Source: Alphaproteobacteria bacterium (GTDB taxonomy: Bacteria; Pseudomonadota; Alphaproteobacteria; GCA-2731375). Taken from it: a stretch of 47,293 bases of DNA. The notes beneath the pieces were generated by a model that saw nothing but the letters and a program-made list of their open reading frames with translations, was not told where the DNA came from and searched no databases. How positions within the stretch are numbered: the first letter of the stretch is position 1; each line of letters starts with the position of its first letter. Below are positions 43,847 through 47,293 of the stretch, in pieces. The DNA is taken from the NCBI GenBank assembly GCA_016776605.1, contig JADHTB010000028.1, positions 1-47,293 of the forward strand, read 5' to 3'. A program made the position numbers and the translations under genes.

Positions 43847-44548
43847 ATGTTAGACGTCTATTACTGGCCCACACCAAATGGCCACAAGATCACGATCTTT
43901 CTCGAGGAGGCTGCGCTCGAATACAACATAAAGCCCGTGGATATTAGCGCGGGCGACCAGTTCAAACCCGAGTTTTTAGCTATTTCGCCTAATAACCGAA
44001 TGCCGGCGATAATCGATCATGCTCCGACCGATGGAGGTGAGCCGATCACTACGTTCGAGTCGGGGGCGATTCTCGCCTACCTGGCGGAGAAGATCGGCAA
44101 GTTTCTTCCGTCGGACGTGCGCGGGCGCAACAAGACGCTGGAATGGCTGTTCTGGCAGATGGGGGGCCTTGGGCCGATGGCCGGTCAGAACCACCACTTC
44201 GCACATTATGCACCGGAAAAAATACCATATGCGATCGACCGCTATGTGAACGAGACCAACCGACTTTACGGTGTGCTCAACAGTCAGCTTGACGGGCGCG
44301 ATTGGATCACCGGTGAATATTCGATCGCCGACATGGCGTGTTATCCGTGGATTGCGCCGCACGAACGCCAGATGCAGAAGCTAAGTGACTTCCCGCACCT
44401 AGAGCGCTGGTTCAATGCGATGCGCGCGCGGCCCGCCGTAATCGCGGCTTACGAGAAGGCAAGACCCTGGAGCAACCGGCCGACCGTGACCGAGGAAGGC
44501 AAGAAACTTCTATTCGGGCAGACTGCGAATACTAAGAGCGCAGCATAG
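43847..44548 (+). CDS. yfcG: Glutathione S-transferase family, YfcG-like disulfide-bond oxidoreductase
   Basis: The 233-residue protein closely follows the YfcG plan: P-T-P-N-G-H-K-I-T-I-F-L-E-E in the thioredoxin-like domain, S-P-N-N-R-M-P-A-I-I-D-H, F-E-S-G-A-I-L-A-Y-L, and G-Q-N-H-H-F-A-H-Y-A-P in the helical domain. YfcG uses glutathione without a catalytic Cys to reduce disulfides, and the same lack of an N-terminal Cys is seen here. AAAGGA precedes ATG 43847. It opens a series of oxidoreductase-type genes on this strand. Confidence 0.9.
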   Translation: MLDVYYWPTPNGHKITIFLEEAALEYNIKPVDISAGDQFKPEFLAISPNNRMPAIIDHAPTDGGEPITTFESGAILAYLAEKIGKFLPSDVRGRNKTLEWLFWQMGGLGPMAGQNHHFAHYAPEKIPYAIDRYVNETNRLYGVLNSQLDGRDWITGEYSIADMACYPWIAPHERQMQKLSDFPHLERWFNAMRARPAVIAAYEKARPWSNRPTVTEEGKKLLFGQTANTKSAA

Positions 44549-44647
44549 CACGTACTTGCCACCGCCATGCGGAGCTCGACAAGAGCGCGCATTCGACGCC
44601 TGCCATGAACTGAGCAAATAACCCCAGTAAGACGGAGTACACCAGCC

Positions 44648-45517
44648 ATGACCGTTTCAAAGACCGAGGCCCGCGGCGGGAGCGGACAGAAATCCACCGC
44701 CGATGTCGAAGGCGAATTGACCTTCATCGTGCCGCAGGACTCCAAGCCCTATTTCCTCAGTACGGCGTTGACCGGCGGCGAGGCGGAGGTGTTCTTCGAG
44801 ACCGAGCAGAAGCGGGTCAAGATCCATGACATGCGTCCCCTGGCCGGTGATCTATCTCTCGACAAACAAGGATTCGAATTGTTGCGCCATGAAACGACGG
44901 TCGACGACCTTTATGACGATGCGGCAATCGAACAAATCTATGACCACGAGATTGAAGAGCTGTTGAAAGTCCATACCGGCGCCGACCGGGTCGTGGTGTT
45001 CGACCGCACGCGGCGTTCCGACGGTCCCGCAGGCGCGGCCAATCCCGACGGTCTGCGCGGGCCTGCCGGCCGGGTGCATGTGGATTATACCATCGCCTCA
45101 GGACCGATCCGCGCCGGCGACGCCATCGGGACGCAGGAAGTCGAGCGCGTCCTCGCCAATGGTGGCCGGATCGTCCAGATCAACGTCTGGAGGCCGATCA
45201 CCGGGCCGGTCGAAAGCTCACCCCTGGCCCTTGCAGATGCGGAAAGTATTGCGGAAGAGGAATTGGTCGCCACCGACCAGCGGTTCGCTGACCGCACTGG
45301 CGAGATTTACCAAGTCACCCACGGTGCCAACCAACATTGGTACTGGGCGCCGGAGATGGGGCGCGACGAGGTGCTGTTGATCAAGGGCTGGGACAGCCTG
45401 GATGACGGCCGGGCCCGATTCACCCCCCACGGCGCCTTCCAACTGCCGGACCACAGCCCCGACGCCCGTTGGCGCGAAAGCATCGAGGTGCGGACCTACG
45501 TCATCTTCGAGGCTTAG
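44648..45517 (+). CDS. CmcJ/NvfI-family oxygenase-like protein
   Basis: The 289-residue protein shows the pattern of the CmcJ/NvfI family (named after a cephamycin methoxylation protein and fungal tailoring enzymes): H-V-D-Y-T at about 145-149, N-V-W-R-P-I-T-G-P-V near 184-193, P-L-A-L-A-D, and W-Y-W-A-P-E-M-x-x-D-E near 236-246, then K-G-W-D-S. H-x-D is part of an iron site in many 2-oxoglutarate oxygenases. The substrate is unknown; surrounding GST and dehalogenase-like genes suggest a xenobiotic or secondary metabolite. Its start follows a CCAGC-type weak ribosome site, so 44648 is the natural but not certain start. Confidence 0.8.
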   Translation: MTVSKTEARGGSGQKSTADVEGELTFIVPQDSKPYFLSTALTGGEAEVFFETEQKRVKIHDMRPLAGDLSLDKQGFELLRHETTVDDLYDDAAIEQIYDHEIEELLKVHTGADRVVVFDRTRRSDGPAGAANPDGLRGPAGRVHVDYTIASGPIRAGDAIGTQEVERVLANGGRIVQINVWRPITGPVESSPLALADAESIAEEELVATDQRFADRTGEIYQVTHGANQHWYWAPEMGRDEVLLIKGWDSLDDGRARFTPHGAFQLPDHSPDARWRESIEVRTYVIFEA

Positions 45518-45620
45518 GGCATATTCATGGAAATCACCCCTGACGTCGAGGCCAGGAAACCATAGAGAACGACCATCAGTTTATACTGCATCACTTCCCT
45601 AACTCAGACGGAGCCCTCAC

Positions 45621-46316
45621 ATGACCCTCAAAATGTATGACCTCGCGGCTGCCGACCCGGCGATCCGCTTCAGTCCCAACTGTTGGAGGGTGCGTATGGC
45701 CCTTGCCCACAAGGGCCTTGATGTGGAGACGATCGCGTGGCGCTTCACGGACAAGGAGGTGATCTCGTTCTCGCAACAGGGCAAGACACCGGTACTCGTC
45801 GATGGTGACCGTTGGATTGCCGATAGTTGGTCGATCGCCGAGTATCTCGACGAGGCCCGCCCGGATACGCCCAAGCTCTTCGAATGCGCTCAATCCAAGG
45901 CCCATGCCTGGTTCGTGAAAAACTGGATCGAGACGGCGGTTAATCCCGGGGTGGCCAAACAGATTATCGTTCCGCTGTTCGCCATGCTGGACGAAAAAGA
46001 CAAAAGCTATTTCCGAGAAACCCGCGAGAAGGCATTCGGCATGACGCTCGAGGCCTTCGGCGCCGACGCAGCCGACGCGCTTGCGACCCTGCGCAAGACA
46101 CTGCAACCATTACGCGTCACCCTCTCGACCCAACCCTTCCTTGGCGGTCAAGCCCCGTCCTTCGCGGATTACGTCGCGTTCGGCGCATTCCAATGGGCCC
46201 GCACATCGGCACCGCACGACATTTTGGAAGAGGGTGACGTGGTCGCCGCCTGGCGAGCCACCCTCCTGGAAATGTATGATGGTCTTGCCGGAAATATGCC
46301 AGCCCGCGTGGCGTAA
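45621..46316 (+). CDS. Glutathione S-transferase, LigE-like (beta-etherase type)
   Basis: The 231-residue protein has the thioredoxin-like half with F-S-P-N-C-W-R-V-R-M-A-L-A-H-K-G at about 17-32, K-T-P-V-L-V-D-G-D-R-W-I-A-D-S-W-x-I-A-E-Y-L-D, and an all-helical C-terminus ending F-A-D-Y. This follows the LigE/LigP beta-etherases, which cleave aryl ether bonds of lignin dimers with glutathione, including Ser in the position before the Pro. Overall likeness is by pattern; activity on ethers is only a possibility. The ATG follows AGACGGAG. Confidence 0.78.
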   Translation: MTLKMYDLAAADPAIRFSPNCWRVRMALAHKGLDVETIAWRFTDKEVISFSQQGKTPVLVDGDRWIADSWSIAEYLDEARPDTPKLFECAQSKAHAWFVKNWIETAVNPGVAKQIIVPLFAMLDEKDKSYFRETREKAFGMTLEAFGADAADALATLRKTLQPLRVTLSTQPFLGGQAPSFADYVAFGAFQWARTSAPHDILEEGDVVAAWRATLLEMYDGLAGNMPARVA

Positions 46317-46380
46317 CCAATCGACCGTGGGCATCAAGCATTAGAATCTTTGCGCCATTGGAAACCTAGGAGAAACCACC

Positions 46381-47103
46381 ATGAGCATTAGTACGATCAA
46401 AGCCCTGACATTCGACACCGGCGGCACCATTCTCGACTGGCACACTGGCTATACCCAGGCACTGGCCGAAACCGGAGCTAAATACGGCCTCGACAAAGAC
46501 TGGCCGGTGGTCGCCAATGATTTGCGCAAACGGTCGTTGGGAAAGATGCTCAACCAAGGGGAAAAGGCGCCTCCGGCCTATAACTTTGACGGCGGTCACC
46601 GTCAGGCGCTCGACGAGGTGATCGCCGAATACGACCTTGATGCGTTCAGCCAGGACGACCGTCACAACATCTCGTGGCACACCACTCACAATTTTCAGTG
46701 CTGGCCTGACTTTCCCGGCACTTTGCCCAAGCTTCGGGAAAAATTCATCTGCGCGTCGTTCACCATCCTGAGCTTCCGGATTATCATCGACACCGCCCGG
46801 CGCAACGGCCTTAGCTGGGACGCTGTAATCTCGTGCGAAGCCATCGGTAAATACAAAGTGCTGCCCGAGTCTTACGCCACTGCCGCCAAATTTCTGCAAC
46901 TGGACCCCAGTGAAATCTGCATGGTCGCCTGCCATAATTTTGATCTGGATGCCGCCCGGGCCAGCGGTTTTAGAACCGCCTTCGTCCGTCGTCCCGACGA
47001 ATGGGGCACCGCCGGCCCACCGGACCCCACCCCCAACTCAGAATGCGACATCATCGTAGACACCTTCCCCGACCTGGCAGAGGCCCTAGAGGTAAAGGTT
47101 TAG
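46381..47103 (+). CDS. HAD-superfamily hydrolase, L-2-haloacid dehalogenase-like
   Basis: The 240-residue protein starts with the nucleophile motif F-D-T-G-G-T-I-L-D-W, where the first Asp should attack the substrate, as in type II haloacid dehalogenases. Motif III is G-K-Y-K-V-L-P-E, and motif IV is A-C-H-N-F-D-L-D-A-A-R. Family members remove halide from 2-haloacids or phosphate from small molecules. AGGAGA lies 7 bases before the ATG. It is the fourth gene in the GST/oxygenase series. Confidence 0.85.
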   Translation: MSISTIKALTFDTGGTILDWHTGYTQALAETGAKYGLDKDWPVVANDLRKRSLGKMLNQGEKAPPAYNFDGGHRQALDEVIAEYDLDAFSQDDRHNISWHTTHNFQCWPDFPGTLPKLREKFICASFTILSFRIIIDTARRNGLSWDAVISCEAIGKYKVLPESYATAAKFLQLDPSEICMVACHNFDLDAARASGFRTAFVRRPDEWGTAGPPDPTPNSECDIIVDTFPDLAEALEVKV

Positions 47104-47194
47104 GGGTGCGCCAGCCAAATCGGGTACCGCGAACTCAGGAACGATCCACTATCCAACCAACGTAACTTTAACCAAGATCCAAGGAGCACATTCG

Positions 47195-47293
47195 ATGTCA
47201 TTAGCAGAACAGTTGGACGCCTTGCGCGAGGCCTCCGGCAAACGAATACCAGCCGACAAACGGGCGATTATGGGCCAGGCAACCGCTGATTTG
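47195..47293 (+). CDS. Peroxiredoxin-like (AhpC/TSA-type) protein, 5' part only
   Basis: The frame begins at ATG 47195 with AAGGAG upstream and runs off the window after 33 codons. The start M-S-L-A-E-Q-L-D-A-L-R, then A-I-M-G-Q-A-T-A-D-L, resembles the N-terminal helix pair of a peroxiredoxin-like family linked with AhpC. The catalytic part lies beyond the window, so the call is tentative. Confidence 0.5.
   Translation, partial: MSLAEQLDALREASGKRIPADKRAIMGQATADL

Noticed and set aside
1..47293. CRISPR array, prophage or intact insertion sequence
   Set aside because: No regularly spaced identical repeats, no phage structural genes and no transposase frame were found; the repeats present are palindromic and dispersed.

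Overview
This window reads as chromosome of a GC-rich alphaproteobacterium, most likely in or near the Rhodospirillales. The pointers are an RcdA-type (DUF1465) cell-cycle protein, a cysteine-free L31, the efp / inositol-phosphatase / MotA-MotB-like / rpmE neighbourhood, an ArsR-methyltransferase fusion ahead of metF-metH, an RpoH-type promoter with a ROSE-like RNA thermometer before hsp20, and several catabolic genes typical of marine or soil heterotrophs. This is inferred from gene content; no rRNA gene is present.

Layout. 1-362 is gene-free and built from nested palindromes bounded by CTAG. 375-8255 holds a lipoprotein, argE, a TRAP transporter membrane pair without a binding protein, trkH, a CoA-transferase and a radical SAM protein. 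A tRNA-Gly(CCC) follows. 8680-11227 is a small metabolic run: D-2-hydroxyacid dehydrogenase, MaoC-like hydratase, threonine aldolase. On the other strand, 11349-12304 carries a J-domain/TerB protein followed 11 bp later by a 71-residue SelW-like gene with an in-frame UGA, best read as selenocysteine. 12435-19145 is a one-direction run: fused 5-oxoprolinase/hydantoinase, winged-helix protein, two transporters and an SDR. 19482-25618 contains a cupin and the methionine operon arsR-methyltransferase > metF > metH, all joined by ATGA overlaps. 25885-35056 is the core-like block: hsp20, rcdA, rpmE, an ABC exporter, MotB-like, MotA-like, a proline-rich OmpA protein, an inositol monophosphatase and efp. 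35264-38757 holds RidA, a thiolase-like/DUF35 pair, a metallo-beta-lactamase-fold enzyme and a PA14 lipoprotein-like secreted protein. After tRNA-Val(GAC), 39285-47293 looks like an accessory region: an alpha/beta hydrolase, a decayed hybrid histidine kinase, SnoaL-like and AraC genes, a peroxiredoxin fragment, and then a detoxification-type series (YfcG-like GST, CmcJ-like oxygenase, LigE-like GST, HAD dehalogenase-like, start of a peroxiredoxin-like gene).

Main points for follow-up. (1) The hidden SelW-like selenoprotein with a well-placed bacterial SECIS-like hairpin. (2) A family of about 104-bp intergenic repeats ending in CTAG: in eight genes on both strands the TAG of this terminus is the stop codon, and five of the sites lie between convergent genes. 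(3) The RpoH promoter plus ROSE-like thermometer of hsp20. (4) A histidine kinase remnant that lost its phospho-acceptor domain in frame. No CRISPR array, phage, intact insertion sequence or recognised defence system was seen.
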